A stretch of 64,000 nt of DNA from Pseudomonadota bacterium (GCA_021827205.1 JAKAWV010000014.1:1-64000), one strand, 5' to 3'. Shown: positions 54,636 to 63,777, counted from the first letter of the stretch. Notes: generated by a model not told the origin, from the sequence alone. Translations and numbers: made by a program.

Positions 54636-55233
54636 GTGCTGCGGGACTCCTTGTACTTGTCTGCGCCGATGAGGAAGCGTGCGCGGACACGGATGCGGGT
54701 TTTTGTTGCGGCGGTGATGCGGGGATTCAGGTCTGCACGCGGCGCGGATTCGCTGCGAGGGGTTCGCGGTCGTGACTCTGCGCGCGTGCGCTGCTCGGAG
54801 CCAAGGCATGTTGAGGCATGGAAGCAACCCCCTCCCGGTTGATCGATCAGCCCCACAAGTTGGGTCGCAATGGGGTTGCAACCACAACATCTTGTGGCGA
54901 AGCAGGGTGCAAAACTAGCGCTGGCCGGTTGGGGTGTCAACGCATTTTTGCGCCGCCAGGCGCAGGCCCGGTCATGGCCGCGCCAACGCGCGGTTTTCAC
55001 TGCCGGGTGCCTGCGAAACCAGCCCGCGCCGCGCGTCTGCATGCGTCACTGCAGCCATCGGCGCGTGACATGCGCGTTGCCGCGTGGCGCTGGCGGCGCG
55101 CCGTTGGCGTGCTTGCAAGAGCGGAAATCGCGCCGCTGTCCGGTCCGTGTCAATTTCGCGAACCGTGATGTGGCGCGTGCAACTGCGCGCCGCAGTGCCG
55201 ATAATCGCCGCGCCTGTCCCGGGGATTGCTCGC
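54636..55233. other. Regulatory gap between nrdJa and the PstS-like gene
   Basis: A 598-bp divergent intergenic region with no convincing gene. It holds the nrdJa leader (54636-54850), the NrdR-like palindrome at 54882-54897, a CCACAA half-site at 54853, and the promoter region of the PstS-like gene. The long open frames here are GC-driven shadows. Confidence 0.6.
54882..54897. promoter_or_regulatory. NrdR-like box upstream of nrdJa
   Basis: CCACAA-CATC-TTGTGG is a perfect 16-bp dyad of the shape of NrdR boxes (core CACAA-N6-TTGTG). A half-site CCACAA lies at 54853-54858, 29 bp away; NrdR boxes normally occur in pairs about 31 bp apart, so only one full box is seen. Repression of nrdJ by NrdR is known in Pseudomonas. 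Confidence 0.5.
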
Positions 55234-56328
55234 ATGCGCCACGCTTATCTGCTGCCGCTGCTGTCGCTGTTGTTCACCGTGGCCGCCGCGCCAGTCGTCG
55301 CTGCGCCGGCCGCGACCACGCTGCGCTGGCGCGGCGACTTCACCACCGCCAACAGTCTTGCCGATGGTCTCGCCAAGGCGTGGGCGCGCGACGGTGGCGG
55401 CAAGCTCGAGGTGGATTCGTTCAACACCATCTCCGGTATCGATCAGGCGCTCGATGGCAAGGTTGATATCGCTGGCAGTGCGCGACCCCCGTTTTCCGGG
55501 CGCCCGCAGGAATCGGGTCTGGTGTTTACCCCGCTGGCATGGGACGCGCTGGTGCTGATCACCCACCGCAACAACCCGGTGCACGACATCACTCTGCAGC
55601 AGCTATATCAGGTGTACATGGGTTACACCACCAACTGGAGCCAGTTGGGCGGGCCGGACAAGCCCATCGATCTGTACTCGATCGCCAGCCCGCTGGACGG
55701 CGTCGAGTTCGACCTGCGCAAGTTTTTGTACGGCCGTGGTAATCAGGAGATCGCGGCGCCGCGCTTGTATCTCAACACACAGCAATTGCAAATCGCGGTC
55801 GGGCTCGATCCCAACGCGCTGGGCGTCAGCGCGTACTCGAATGTCTACCGCAACCCCAGGTTGCAGATGCTGTGCGTCGAGGGCATCAGACCGGATGCGA
55901 GCAGCATCAGCGACGGCACCTATCCGATGCTGGTGCCGCTGTATTTCGGCAGCAATCCGAACGATCCCAAGGCCGCCGAAGTGCAAAAGTTCCTGCGTTT
56001 CGCCGAAGGCCCCAGAGGGCAGGCGGTGATCCGCGCGCAGGGCCTGATCCCCTATGCCGACGCCGCTGCACTGGCGGCTGGCGCCGATACGCGCGCCACC
56101 TGGATCGCGCAGCGCCTCGCCGCCGAGCAGAGTGCCGGCAGGATCGCCATGAACGGCCCGCTGGCCGCGCCCGGCGCGACTTACTCGCAGGGCGCCAGCA
56201 TCGCGCCGACCTCGCCCAACACGCGCGCCGCGCGCGCGCGCATGGACGCGCGTGACGCGCAGGACAAGAAATCCAAGGTACGGAAAACCGCCGACGCCGA
56301 CGACAGCGAGGGCGGCGGCGGCGAGTGA
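55234..56328 (+). CDS. PstS-like periplasmic phosphate-binding family protein
   Basis: A 364-residue exported protein with a signal peptide (about 3-23, cleavage around VVA-AP). It has PBP-like_2 features: DSFNTISGIDQALDGKVDIAGSARP, LVLITHRNNPVHDITLQQLY and the NW-x2-LGG motif. Phosphate-binding residues resemble PstS but were not checked one by one. No pstCAB genes are adjacent. The C-terminal 60 residues are Ala/Arg/Asp-rich and probably disordered. The stop overlaps the HAD gene by 4 nt (GTGA). Confidence 0.82.
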   Translation: MRHAYLLPLLSLLFTVAAAPVVAAPAATTLRWRGDFTTANSLADGLAKAWARDGGGKLEVDSFNTISGIDQALDGKVDIAGSARPPFSGRPQESGLVFTPLAWDALVLITHRNNPVHDITLQQLYQVYMGYTTNWSQLGGPDKPIDLYSIASPLDGVEFDLRKFLYGRGNQEIAAPRLYLNTQQLQIAVGLDPNALGVSAYSNVYRNPRLQMLCVEGIRPDASSISDGTYPMLVPLYFGSNPNDPKAAEVQKFLRFAEGPRGQAVIRAQGLIPYADAAALAAGADTRATWIAQRLAAEQSAGRIAMNGPLAAPGATYSQGASIAPTSPNTRAARARMDARDAQDKKSKVRKTADADDSEGGGGE

Positions 56329-57026
56329 GGCCGCTGCGCGCGCTCAGCCTCGACCTTGACGACACGCTGTGGCCGGTCGGGCCGGCGATCGCCGCCGCCG
56401 AAGCCAGCCTGCACGACTGGCTGCACGCGCACGCGCCCGCGGTGGCCGCGGCGTGGCCGCCGCCGGCCATGCGCGAACTGCGCGCGCGCATCGCGCAGCA
56501 CTGCCCCGAGATCGCGCATGATTTCAGCGCACAGCGCCGCTTGTCCCTGGCGCACGCGCTGCGCGCCTGCGGTGCCGATGAAGCGCAGGCCGAGCCGGCG
56601 TTCGAGGCGTTCATCGCCGCGCGCAATCGCGTGGTGCTTTATGACGACGCGCTGCCAGCACTGACGCGGCTGGTCGCGCTGCTGCCGTTGGCCAGCCTGA
56701 GCAACGGCAATGCCGATCTCGCGCGCATCGGTCTCGACGCGCATTTCGCAGTGCAGGTTTCGGCGCGCGAAGCGGGCGTGGCCAAGCCCGACGCGCGCAT
56801 CTTCGCCGCGCTGTGCCAGCGCTTGGGCTGCGCGCCCGCGCAGGTGTTGCACGTGGGCGACGATCCGTTGCTGGATGTCGTCGGCGCGCACGCTGCCGGG
56901 CTGCAGGCGGCCTGGCTCAACCGTACGGGTGGTGACTGGCCCGGCCCCGGACCGGCGCCTGCGCTGATGTTTCGCGATCTCGGCGAACTTGCCGACTGGT
57001 GCGCGGCGCGTCTCGGCGCGGATTAA
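56325..57026 (+). CDS. HAD-superfamily hydrolase
   Basis: A 233-residue haloacid-dehalogenase-type phosphatase. Motif I is SLDLDDTLWP (nucleophile D10, acid D12), motif II is SLSNGNAD, motif III is a Lys in VAKPDARIF, and motif IV is VGDDPLLDVVGA. A helical C1 cap covers about 25-105. The GTG start overlaps the PstS-like stop (GTGA). Similar to YjjG/YigB flavin- or nucleotide-phosphate phosphatases; the substrate is not predictable. Confidence 0.88.
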   Translation: MRPLRALSLDLDDTLWPVGPAIAAAEASLHDWLHAHAPAVAAAWPPPAMRELRARIAQHCPEIAHDFSAQRRLSLAHALRACGADEAQAEPAFEAFIAARNRVVLYDDALPALTRLVALLPLASLSNGNADLARIGLDAHFAVQVSAREAGVAKPDARIFAALCQRLGCAPAQVLHVGDDPLLDVVGAHAAGLQAAWLNRTGGDWPGPGPAPALMFRDLGELADWCAARLGAD

Positions 57027-57110
57027 CATGATGGTTTCCGCAGCGCGCATCCGCGCAGGTCTGCGGCGCTTGCCGCGCGTCATCCCATTCCATCGTTTGC
57101 GGGGTCGCCC

Positions 57111-58484
57111 ATGTCCAACCTGATCGCGATGCGCCGTGGCCAGCACGCGGTGCCGATCGAAAGCCTTGACGCCGCAGCGCTGCCGGCCTGTCGCAAACGC
57201 CTGACCGCGGCGCAGCGGCGCTGGCTGCAATCCAGCGATTTCAGCGCGCGTGCCGGCAGCACGCTGCTGTTGCCCGATGCTGGCGGCAAGCTTGCGCGCG
57301 TGCTGGTGGGCGTCGATCGCGCGGAACCGCTGTGGGCGCTGGGCGCGCTGGCGCACAGCCTGCCCGAAGGCGACTACGCGCTGGCGGTCGCAGGCGTGCT
57401 CGGCGACACGCGACTCGCGGCACTGGGTTTTGCGCTGGGTGGATATCGCTACACGCGCTATCGCAAGGCGCCGCGAGCGCCGGCGCGTCTGGCCGTGGCA
57501 CCAGCGCTGCTGGCCGAACTGCAGCCGCTGCTCGATGCCGCCGCGCAGGTGCGCGATTGGGTCAACACGCCGACCGAGGACATGGGCCCAGCCGATCTGG
57601 CCGCGGCGGCACGCGCGCTGGGCAAGGCACACGGGGCCAAGTTGCGCGAGTGGGTGGGCGATGAGCTGCTCGCCGCCCAGTTCCCCACCATCCACGCGGT
57701 CGGCCGTGCCAGCCACCGCGCACCGCGCCTGATCGAGTTGCGCTGGGGCAAAAGCAAACACCCGCGTCTGGTGCTGGTTGGCAAGGGGGTGTGTTTCGAC
57801 ACCGGCGGTTTGAATCTGAAATCCGGCGATGGCATGCGCTGGATGAAAAAAGACATGGGCGGCGCCGCGCACGCGCTGGCGCTGGCCGGGTTGGTGATGC
57901 AGGCCCGGTTGCCGGTGCGCCTGACGCTGCTGATTCCGGCGGTGGAAAACGCGGTCAGCGGCAACGCGTTGCGCCCCGGCGAAGTCGTCACCACGCGCAG
58001 CGGCCAGGCCGTGGAGATCGACAACACCGACGCCGAGGGCCGCCTGATCCTGGGCGACGCGCTGGCCTACGCGGGCGAGCAGCAGCCGGATCTGATCATC
58101 GATTTCGCCACGCTGACCGGCGCCGCGCGCGTCGCGCTGGGGCCGGATCTGCCGGCGCTGTTCGGCAACCGCAGTGCTTTGCGCGATGCGGTGCTGGCCG
58201 CGGGCGAGGCCGAGCACGACGCGCTGTGGCCGCTGCCGCTGTGGCGGCCGTACCGACGCATGCTGGATTCGCACCTGGCCGATTTCGCCAACAGCGGCGC
58301 CTCGCGCCATGCCGGGGCGATCACCGCGGCGCTGTATCTGGAGCGCTTCGTGCCCGAGGCCACGCCGTGGCTGCACGTGGACGTGTACGCGTGGAACGAC
58401 GCTGATCGCCCCGGCCGTCCGCGCGGTGGCGAGGCGCAGGGCCTGCGCGCGTTTTTTGCGTTTCTGCGGCAGCGGTATTCGTAG
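57111..58484 (+). CDS. Leucyl aminopeptidase family (M17) peptidase
   Basis: A 457-residue zinc aminopeptidase. The catalytic domain has LVLVGKGVCFDTGGLNLKS (metal Lys and Asp), WMKKDMGGAAHAL, the NTDAEGRL signature and DFATLTGAARVALG. The N-terminal domain is short and divergent, as in the PepB-like group, so it cleaves free N-terminal residues but may differ from PepA in specificity. Followed by a BIME-like repeat. Confidence 0.92.
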   Translation: MSNLIAMRRGQHAVPIESLDAAALPACRKRLTAAQRRWLQSSDFSARAGSTLLLPDAGGKLARVLVGVDRAEPLWALGALAHSLPEGDYALAVAGVLGDTRLAALGFALGGYRYTRYRKAPRAPARLAVAPALLAELQPLLDAAAQVRDWVNTPTEDMGPADLAAAARALGKAHGAKLREWVGDELLAAQFPTIHAVGRASHRAPRLIELRWGKSKHPRLVLVGKGVCFDTGGLNLKSGDGMRWMKKDMGGAAHALALAGLVMQARLPVRLTLLIPAVENAVSGNALRPGEVVTTRSGQAVEIDNTDAEGRLILGDALAYAGEQQPDLIIDFATLTGAARVALGPDLPALFGNRSALRDAVLAAGEAEHDALWPLPLWRPYRRMLDSHLADFANSGASRHAGAITAALYLERFVPEATPWLHVDVYAWNDADRPGRPRGGEAQGLRAFFAFLRQRYS

Positions 58485-58486
58485 CG

Positions 58487-58503
58487 CTCGGGACTCGGGA
58501 CTC
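58487..58503. repeat. GGGACTC heptamers, 2 copies plus partial
   Basis: Two GGGACTC units with a partial CTC to the left, directly after the M17 peptidase stop. Same unit (reverse orientation) as the arrays at 29811 and 49280; a single GGGACTCGG also occurs near 58651. Confidence 0.75.
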
Positions 58504-58529
58504 GAGACCAAGCGTTGCGGTTCTGCCCT

Positions 58530-58644
58530 CGTCATCCCGGACGGCGCGTAGCGCCGATCCGGGATCCAGACGCGCCTTGCACGTGCGCGACCGGATGACC
58601 CGCTGCACGGTTGTGAAGCGCTTCCCGCTTTCGCGGGGATGACG
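58530..58644. repeat. REP/BIME-like intergenic element with terminal inverted repeats
   Basis: A 115-bp element bounded by CGTCATCCC (58530-58538) and GGGATGACG (58636-58644), perfect 9-bp inverted ends. It has an internal GGCGC-GTA-GCGCC hairpin and a CCCGC/GCGGG hairpin near the right end. The CGTCATCCC...GGGATGACG layout is known from small dispersed repeats (REP-like/MITE-like) in Gammaproteobacteria. It lies between two convergent genes. Confidence 0.7.
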
Positions 58645-58696
58645 ATGCAAAGGGACTCGGCAGCACGCTGGTCTTTCCGGGTTCCCTGGTCCCAAC

Positions 58697-59518
58697 TCAA
58701 TGCGCCACCAGCAGCGGCAGCGGGCACTCGCGGAACAACGCGCGGGTGACGCCGCCCAGCACCATCTCGGTCAACCGCGAGCTACCCCAGGCGCCGAGCA
58801 CGATCAGATCGCATTGCAAGGCCTGCGCGCGCGCCAAGATGGCGGGCGCCGGCGTGCCCTCGGGCTGGAAGCGCTCGATGCCGGCGGCGATGCCGCGTCG
58901 CGCGAACCACGGTGCAAGATCCAGCGGCGGCAGCCAGGCCAGCCCTTCCGGGCCCTGCTCGCGGCTGCCATCGAGCACATGCACGGCCTCGGCGCGGGCC
59001 AGCAGCGGTGCGGCGCCGTGCAGCGCGCGCGCGGATTCCAGACTGCCGTTCCAGGCGATCAGCACGCGCCGGCCCGTGCTGGCGGCACCGGCCGCGGGCA
59101 CGATCAACACCGGCTTGACCGCTGCGAAGACCGTGCGCGAGGTACTGCCGAAGCCGATCGGCGCGTCCTCGCGCGTTTCCGGGCGCTGCACGATCAGCAG
59201 GTCGGCGCTGGCCACGGCCAGGCACAGCACCTGCGCCAGATCGCCTTCGCCGACGCGCCAATCGCCGTGCAAGCCGTGTTGCTGCAACAACTGTCGCCAC
59301 CAGTCGGCCTTGGCGTTGGCGGCCTTGCGCGCCTGCTCGGCTTCCTGCACTTGCAGCGTGATCGCCTCGGGCACGGCGAAGGCCGCGCTGGGCAAGGCTG
59401 CGGCGAACACGCCACTGAGCCGCGCCTGCAGGCGTACGGCCAGGTCCAGCGCCAGGTCCAGCGCCGCGTGGCGCGTGCCGGGATGGGGAACATGCACGAT
59501 AAATTCGGGGGTGGGCAT
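58697..59518 (-). CDS. Universal stress protein, tandem UspA domains
   Basis: A 273-residue cytosolic protein with two Usp folds. The first (about 1-145) ends QRPETREDAPIGFGSTSRTVF, close to the ATP-binding G-x9-G(S/T) pattern. The second (about 150-273) has RRVLIAWNGSLESARAL and a final GAWGSSRLTEMVLGGVTRALF with the full nucleotide-binding loop. Tandem USPs of this type are often FNR/Anr targets; no such box was found directly upstream here. Confidence 0.9.
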   Translation of the reverse strand: MPTPEFIVHVPHPGTRHAALDLALDLAVRLQARLSGVFAAALPSAAFAVPEAITLQVQEAEQARKAANAKADWWRQLLQQHGLHGDWRVGEGDLAQVLCLAVASADLLIVQRPETREDAPIGFGSTSRTVFAAVKPVLIVPAAGAASTGRRVLIAWNGSLESARALHGAAPLLARAEAVHVLDGSREQGPEGLAWLPPLDLAPWFARRGIAAGIERFQPEGTPAPAILARAQALQCDLIVLGAWGSSRLTEMVLGGVTRALFRECPLPLLVAH

Positions 59519-59667
59519 GGGCGCAGGCTCCGCTAAATGTGAATGGCGTCAACGCCGCGTATGCTTTGCGCATTGCGTCGCATTGAGTGATGCGGCAAGA
59601 CTATCGCCCGCCGCGCGTCGTCGCGAGTGTAGTGCCGCGCCGCCGCCTCAATTCCAAGGAGTGCCCC

Positions 59668-60111
59668 ATGCGTATTCTCACCGCCAACATCCTGTGCGCC
59701 GGCCTGCTGCTGGTCGGCAGCCTGGTCGCCATGCCCGTGCAGGCGCGCGACATCAGTTGTCAGATGCGCTACAACCTCAAGGGCTGGTCGTTGTTTTATC
59801 AGACCGCGCGCGGCACCGGCGTGGTGACCTGCGACAATGGTCAGAGCCTGCGCGTGAGCATCGAGACCAAGGGCGGCGGCCTGACCATCGGCAAGTCCGA
59901 GATCACCAACGGGCGCGGGCGCTTCGCCGGTGTGCGCGACATTCGCGATGTGCTGGGCGCCTATGCCACCGCCGATGTGCACGCCGGCGTGGTCAAGTCC
60001 AGCGCGGCGCAGGTGCTGGTCAAGGGCAATGTCACCCTGGCGCTGGCTGGCACCGGCAGGGGCTGGGATCTCGGCATTGCTTTCGGCAAGTTCGTGATCA
60101 AGGCTGATTGA
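59668..60111 (+). CDS. Exported protein of unknown function
   Basis: A 147-residue secreted protein: signal peptide about 1-25 (cleavage after VQA), two Cys (SCQM and VTCD) that may form a disulfide, and a Gly-rich C-terminal strand region ending FGKFVIKAD. The start follows an AAGGAG. I do not recognise the family; similar proteins occur as conserved hypotheticals in Xanthomonadales as far as I know. The USP gene diverges upstream. Confidence 0.7.
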   Translation: MRILTANILCAGLLLVGSLVAMPVQARDISCQMRYNLKGWSLFYQTARGTGVVTCDNGQSLRVSIETKGGGLTIGKSEITNGRGRFAGVRDIRDVLGAYATADVHAGVVKSSAAQVLVKGNVTLALAGTGRGWDLGIAFGKFVIKAD

Positions 60112-60133
60112 CGGCCCGCGCGCGAGCACGGAC

Positions 60134-60541
60134 GTGAGCTCGGATCTGCACACCTGTCGTGGTGGTTGTCACTGCGGTCGCGTGCGTTTCGAGTGTCAAG
60201 TATCGGCGCAGCCGCTGGTGCTGGACTGCGATTGCTCGATCTGCCGCATGAGCGGGTTCTTGCATCTGATCGTGCCAGCCGCGCGGTTCCGCCTGCTCAG
60301 CGGCGCCGAGGATTTGTGCGAGTACCGCTTCAATACCGGCACGGCGCGGCATTTGTTCTGCAAGACCTGCGGGGTGAAGAGTTTTTACGTGCCACGCTCG
60401 CACCCGGACGGCATCGACGTCAACCTGCGCTGCGTGGATCCCGACTGCGTGCCCGATTACACGCTGCAAGCCTTTCACGACGCCGAGCGCGCAGCGGAAA
60501 CCGCGGCGCTGGTGCATTTGAGCGTGCCGGACTTGCGCTGA
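60134..60541 (+). CDS. GFA/CENP-V family zinc protein
   Basis: A 135-residue glutathione-dependent formaldehyde-activating (GFA) fold protein. Zinc cysteines occur in GGCHCGRVRFEC, CDCSICRMSG and FCKTCGVKSF. The GTG start is 22 bp after the preceding gene's stop. Homologues include Gfa, S-(hydroxymethyl)glutathione synthase, but most family members have unknown substrates. Confidence 0.88.
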   Translation: MSSDLHTCRGGCHCGRVRFECQVSAQPLVLDCDCSICRMSGFLHLIVPAARFRLLSGAEDLCEYRFNTGTARHLFCKTCGVKSFYVPRSHPDGIDVNLRCVDPDCVPDYTLQAFHDAERAAETAALVHLSVPDLR

Positions 60542-60609
60542 ATCGGCATGGCTCATGCTGCGCCGCGGAGGTCCGTGATAGCGTGCAGTTTTTTACGGCG
60601 GAGTCGCCG

Positions 60610-61287
60610 ATGAATACCCACACCGCGCCGCGACCCAGCGTGCTGCACGCGCACGACGAGCGGGCCAGCATGTTGATTCATGCGCTGGGCATCGCGCTCA
60701 GCATCGCCGGTCTGGTGTTGTTGATCGTGACTGCGGCCGGGATCGGACGCGTACGCGCGCTGCTGGCCGTGGTGGTGTTCGGCAGCGCGCTGGTGTTGCT
60801 GTACAGCGCCTCGACGCTGTACCACGCCGCGCGTGGCGTCGATGCCAAGCGGCGACTGCGACGGCTGGATCACATCGCCATTTATCTGCTGATCGCCGGC
60901 ACCTATACACCGTTCACGCTGCTGGCCTTGCGCGGCGCGTGGGGCTGGAGCCTGTTTGCGGCGATCTGGGCGCTGGCGGCCTTCGGTAGCACGCTGGAGT
61001 TCAGCAGTTGGGGGCAGCGGCGCTGGCTGGCGGCGCTGGTCTACGTGGGCATGGGCTGGATCGGCGTGTTCGCGTTCGCACCGCTGCATGCGGTGCTGGC
61101 CGGTGGCGGGCTCATCCTGGTGCTGGCGGGCGGCGTGGCTTACACGCTGGGCGTGCCGTTCTACTTGTGGCGGCGGCTGCCGTTTCACCACAGCGTGTGG
61201 CATGTGTTCGTACTGGCCGGCAGCGTGCTGCAGTTTCTCGCGGTGCTGCTGTACGTGCTGCCGCTGGTACATCCTGCCGCGGCTTGA
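60610..61287 (+). CDS. Hemolysin III family membrane protein (YqfA-like)
   Basis: A 225-residue protein with seven hydrophobic helices. The conserved HDERASMLIHALG, YSASTLYHA, RLDHIAIYLLIAGTYTPF and FHHSVWHVFVLAGS motifs place it in the HlyIII/PAQR superfamily. Despite the name, hemolysis is not proven; a membrane hydrolase or sensor role is possible. Confidence 0.92.
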   Translation: MNTHTAPRPSVLHAHDERASMLIHALGIALSIAGLVLLIVTAAGIGRVRALLAVVVFGSALVLLYSASTLYHAARGVDAKRRLRRLDHIAIYLLIAGTYTPFTLLALRGAWGWSLFAAIWALAAFGSTLEFSSWGQRRWLAALVYVGMGWIGVFAFAPLHAVLAGGGLILVLAGGVAYTLGVPFYLWRRLPFHHSVWHVFVLAGSVLQFLAVLLYVLPLVHPAAA

Positions 61288-61382
61288 TCACGGCAGCCAG
61301 GCACTGGCGAACACGCCGGGCATGGCGAAGCACGGCGCCAGCTTGACGAGATCAGTCCCACGGTCGGCACGGCGTGTGCGGC

Positions 61383-62285
61383 TCAGCGCGACCACCACGC
61401 GCCCGGGTAGTACACGCCGGGCCGCGGGCGCTCACGCAACACCTCATGGCGGAAGCGGAACAGCGCGGCCGGGCGTCCACGCGGTGCGCGCGACTGCGCG
61501 CCGGTGGCCTCGACCAGGCCGGCGTTCTCGATCAGGCGGCGGAAGTTCTGCGTGTGCAGGCGGCGCCCGGCCAGCGCCTCGATCACCTGCTGCAATTGGC
61601 TCAGGGTGAAGCTCTCGGGCAGCAGCTCGAACACCACCGGGCGATAGCGCAGCTTGCCGCGCATGCGCCCCAGCGCGGTGGCTAGGATGCGGCGGTGATC
61701 CTGCACCAGCGTGTGGCCCAGCCCGGGCGCGCCGCCGGCTTCGGGCACCAGCCCGGCTTCCCACAGCAGTTCGTAGCGCTCCAACGTGCGCTCGGTATCC
61801 CATGGCGCACCATGCAGGCCGAACACCAATTCCACGCGCTCGCGCCGTTGCGCCGCATCGCCGGCCCAACGCAGCAGCGCCGGCGCCAGCGGCGCATCGA
61901 GTAACGCCGGGCGCTGCTGGCGCCAGTCCTCCCACGGCAGAAAGGCATACACGTCGTGCCAGTGTGCGGCACCTTCGGGCAGGGTTTGCTCGCGCGCCAA
62001 CGCCAGATAGGCAATGCCGATCGTGCGTGGCAACGCATGGCGCAGGTGCGGATCGCGCTGGCGGTCGCCGAAGGTGTACAGCTGCTCGACGTAGCCGAGC
62101 CGGAAGCCGCTCACGCGCTGCACCCACTCGCGCAGGCCGCGTTCCAGCGTGGGATGCGCGGCGCTGTCCAGCGGACCTGCCGGCAACGCGTAGCCCTCCG
62201 CCGTGGCTGCGGTGAGCACGCGCGGCGTGGCTGCGGTTACAGCCAGGATCACCGCCTCCAGATTGACGCCTAACGCATCCGGCAT
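61383..62285 (-). CDS. NrtR-like NUDIX-domain transcriptional regulator
   Basis: A 300-residue protein with an N-terminal NUDIX-like domain. The Nudix box is degenerate: the REW-VQRVSG region lacks the EE of catalytic REUxEE. This points to a sensor rather than a hydrolase. The C-terminal winged helix (LPESFTLSQLQQVIEAL and NFRRLIENAGLVE) is as in NrtR, the NAD-metabolism repressor responsive to ADP-ribose. No NAD-biosynthesis genes are in the window, so the target operon lies elsewhere. Confidence 0.85.
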   Translation of the reverse strand: MPDALGVNLEAVILAVTAATPRVLTAATAEGYALPAGPLDSAAHPTLERGLREWVQRVSGFRLGYVEQLYTFGDRQRDPHLRHALPRTIGIAYLALAREQTLPEGAAHWHDVYAFLPWEDWRQQRPALLDAPLAPALLRWAGDAAQRRERVELVFGLHGAPWDTERTLERYELLWEAGLVPEAGGAPGLGHTLVQDHRRILATALGRMRGKLRYRPVVFELLPESFTLSQLQQVIEALAGRRLHTQNFRRLIENAGLVEATGAQSRAPRGRPAALFRFRHEVLRERPRPGVYYPGAWWSR

Positions 62286-62406
62286 ATCCGAAACACCCCT
62301 GCATTGAGCCTACGCCACTGCCACAGGGAATGCCTGCGTCAGGTTTGCGGCGTGTTCAAGCAGAAGTGATGCCAACGGCGCGTGACACGCCGTGACCATC
62401 GGTCGA

Positions 62407-63753
62407 TCAACGCGATACAGGCGGCGGCGCGCTGTCCACCACGTCTTCCTCGTTCGCGGTGTCGCGATGCAGCGCCTCGTGGTAGATCGACTGCGGCCGG
62501 ATCGCGCGCGAGACGTGGTAGGCCGCCAGGCACGACAACATGAGTGCGGGCACCAGTTGATACTCCAGCGTCATCTCGAACACGATCAGGAACGACATCA
62601 GCGGCGCGTGCGTGGTCGCGGCCAGGAACGCGCCCATGCCGATCACCGCGTACACCACCGGCAGCGACGAGCCCGGCCACAGCGCGTGCGCGGCGCTGCC
62701 GGCCAGCAGACCCAGCAGGGCACCGACGAAGATCGTCGGCGTGAACACGCCGCCGACCGCGCCCGAGCCGGTGGTGGCGGCGGTGGCGAACACCTTGGCG
62801 ATCAGCACGGCCGCGACCAGTGCCAGCGGCCAGGGGTGCTTCAGCACGTCGTTGACGACGCTGTAGCCGTTGCCCCAGACCTGGGGCCACCAGATCGAGA
62901 TCGCGCCGACCACCAGGCCACCCAGCGCCAGTTTCAGCGGCAGGGCCAGACGCAGTCGCGCGGCCAGCCGGTGCGCTCCGTCCAGCGTGACCATGAACAG
63001 CGGCGCCAGCGCGCCCATTGCCAGCCCCATCAGCAGGAACAGCGGCAACTCCCACAGCGAGGCCACGTGCAGCGGCGGAATCTTGTACACGGGCGCGTAG
63101 CCCAGCGCCTGGTGCACGGTGACTTCGGCCACGACCGAAGCCACCATCAGCGGGCCAAGGCGACGGATCGACAGCGTGCCGTAGACGATTTCGGCGATGA
63201 AAATCGCGCCCGACAGCGCCGCGTCATAGGCCGAGGCAAAACCCGCGGCGGCGCCGCAGGCCAACAGCAGGCGCAGGTCGTCGCCGTCGAAGCGGCCGAG
63301 CTGGCCGATCCACGAGCCGGTGGCCGCGGCCAGTTGCACCATCGCGCCCTCGCGGCCGATCGAGCCGCCGGAGCCGATCGTGCACAGCGAGGACAGGCTG
63401 TGCAGCAGGGTGTCCTTGACGCCCTGACGGCCGTCGCCGATGGCGATGGCTTCCAGATAATCCGGCTGTTTCCTGCCCTTGGCGACGCGCTGCGCCAGCC
63501 ACAGAATCGCCCCGGCGAAGACGCCGCCCAGCGCCGGGGTGAGCGCGCGCCGCCACGGCGCCAGCGCTTCGGCCGCGTGCACCAGACTGCCCGGATGCTG
63601 CGTGGCGAGGCGTTCGGTGAACGCCATGCCCTCATGGAACGCCACCGTGGCCAACGCACCGACCACGCCGATCAGCGCCGCCCACAACAGCAGCCAGCGG
63701 TCGTCGCCGTGATAACCTGGCGCGCGCGGCGCGGCTGGCGCAGCGGGCTTCAA
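62407..63753 (-). CDS. ClC-family chloride channel/transporter
   Basis: A 448-residue ClC protein with about eleven hydrophobic helices. The first selectivity motif GSGGSIGREG has the external-gate Glu. The later GSGAVGGVFTPTIF and the pore Tyr in the last helices are also present. The GREGP signature reads GREGA, a small deviation. It is 24 bp downstream of the ETF-QO gene on the same strand. Channel versus H+/Cl- antiporter cannot be told apart from sequence. Confidence 0.92.
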   Translation of the reverse strand: MKPAAPAAPRAPGYHGDDRWLLLWAALIGVVGALATVAFHEGMAFTERLATQHPGSLVHAAEALAPWRRALTPALGGVFAGAILWLAQRVAKGRKQPDYLEAIAIGDGRQGVKDTLLHSLSSLCTIGSGGSIGREGAMVQLAAATGSWIGQLGRFDGDDLRLLLACGAAAGFASAYDAALSGAIFIAEIVYGTLSIRRLGPLMVASVVAEVTVHQALGYAPVYKIPPLHVASLWELPLFLLMGLAMGALAPLFMVTLDGAHRLAARLRLALPLKLALGGLVVGAISIWWPQVWGNGYSVVNDVLKHPWPLALVAAVLIAKVFATAATTGSGAVGGVFTPTIFVGALLGLLAGSAAHALWPGSSLPVVYAVIGMGAFLAATTHAPLMSFLIVFEMTLEYQLVPALMLSCLAAYHVSRAIRPQSIYHEALHRDTANEEDVVDSAPPPVSR

Positions 63754-63777
63754 GCGTGCCGGCTCATCGGCGTGCGC

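Noticed and set aside
56181-58727. An 848-codon minus-strand open frame
   Set aside because: It is antisense to the HAD and M17 peptidase genes, which have full catalytic motifs. Its translation is Arg/Gln/His-rich and domain-free.
62330-62406. Possible additional FNR-type sites (for example GGTCGATCAACG) near the ClC gene end
   Set aside because: Only a half-site matches and it lies in or next to the coding end without a suitable promoter.
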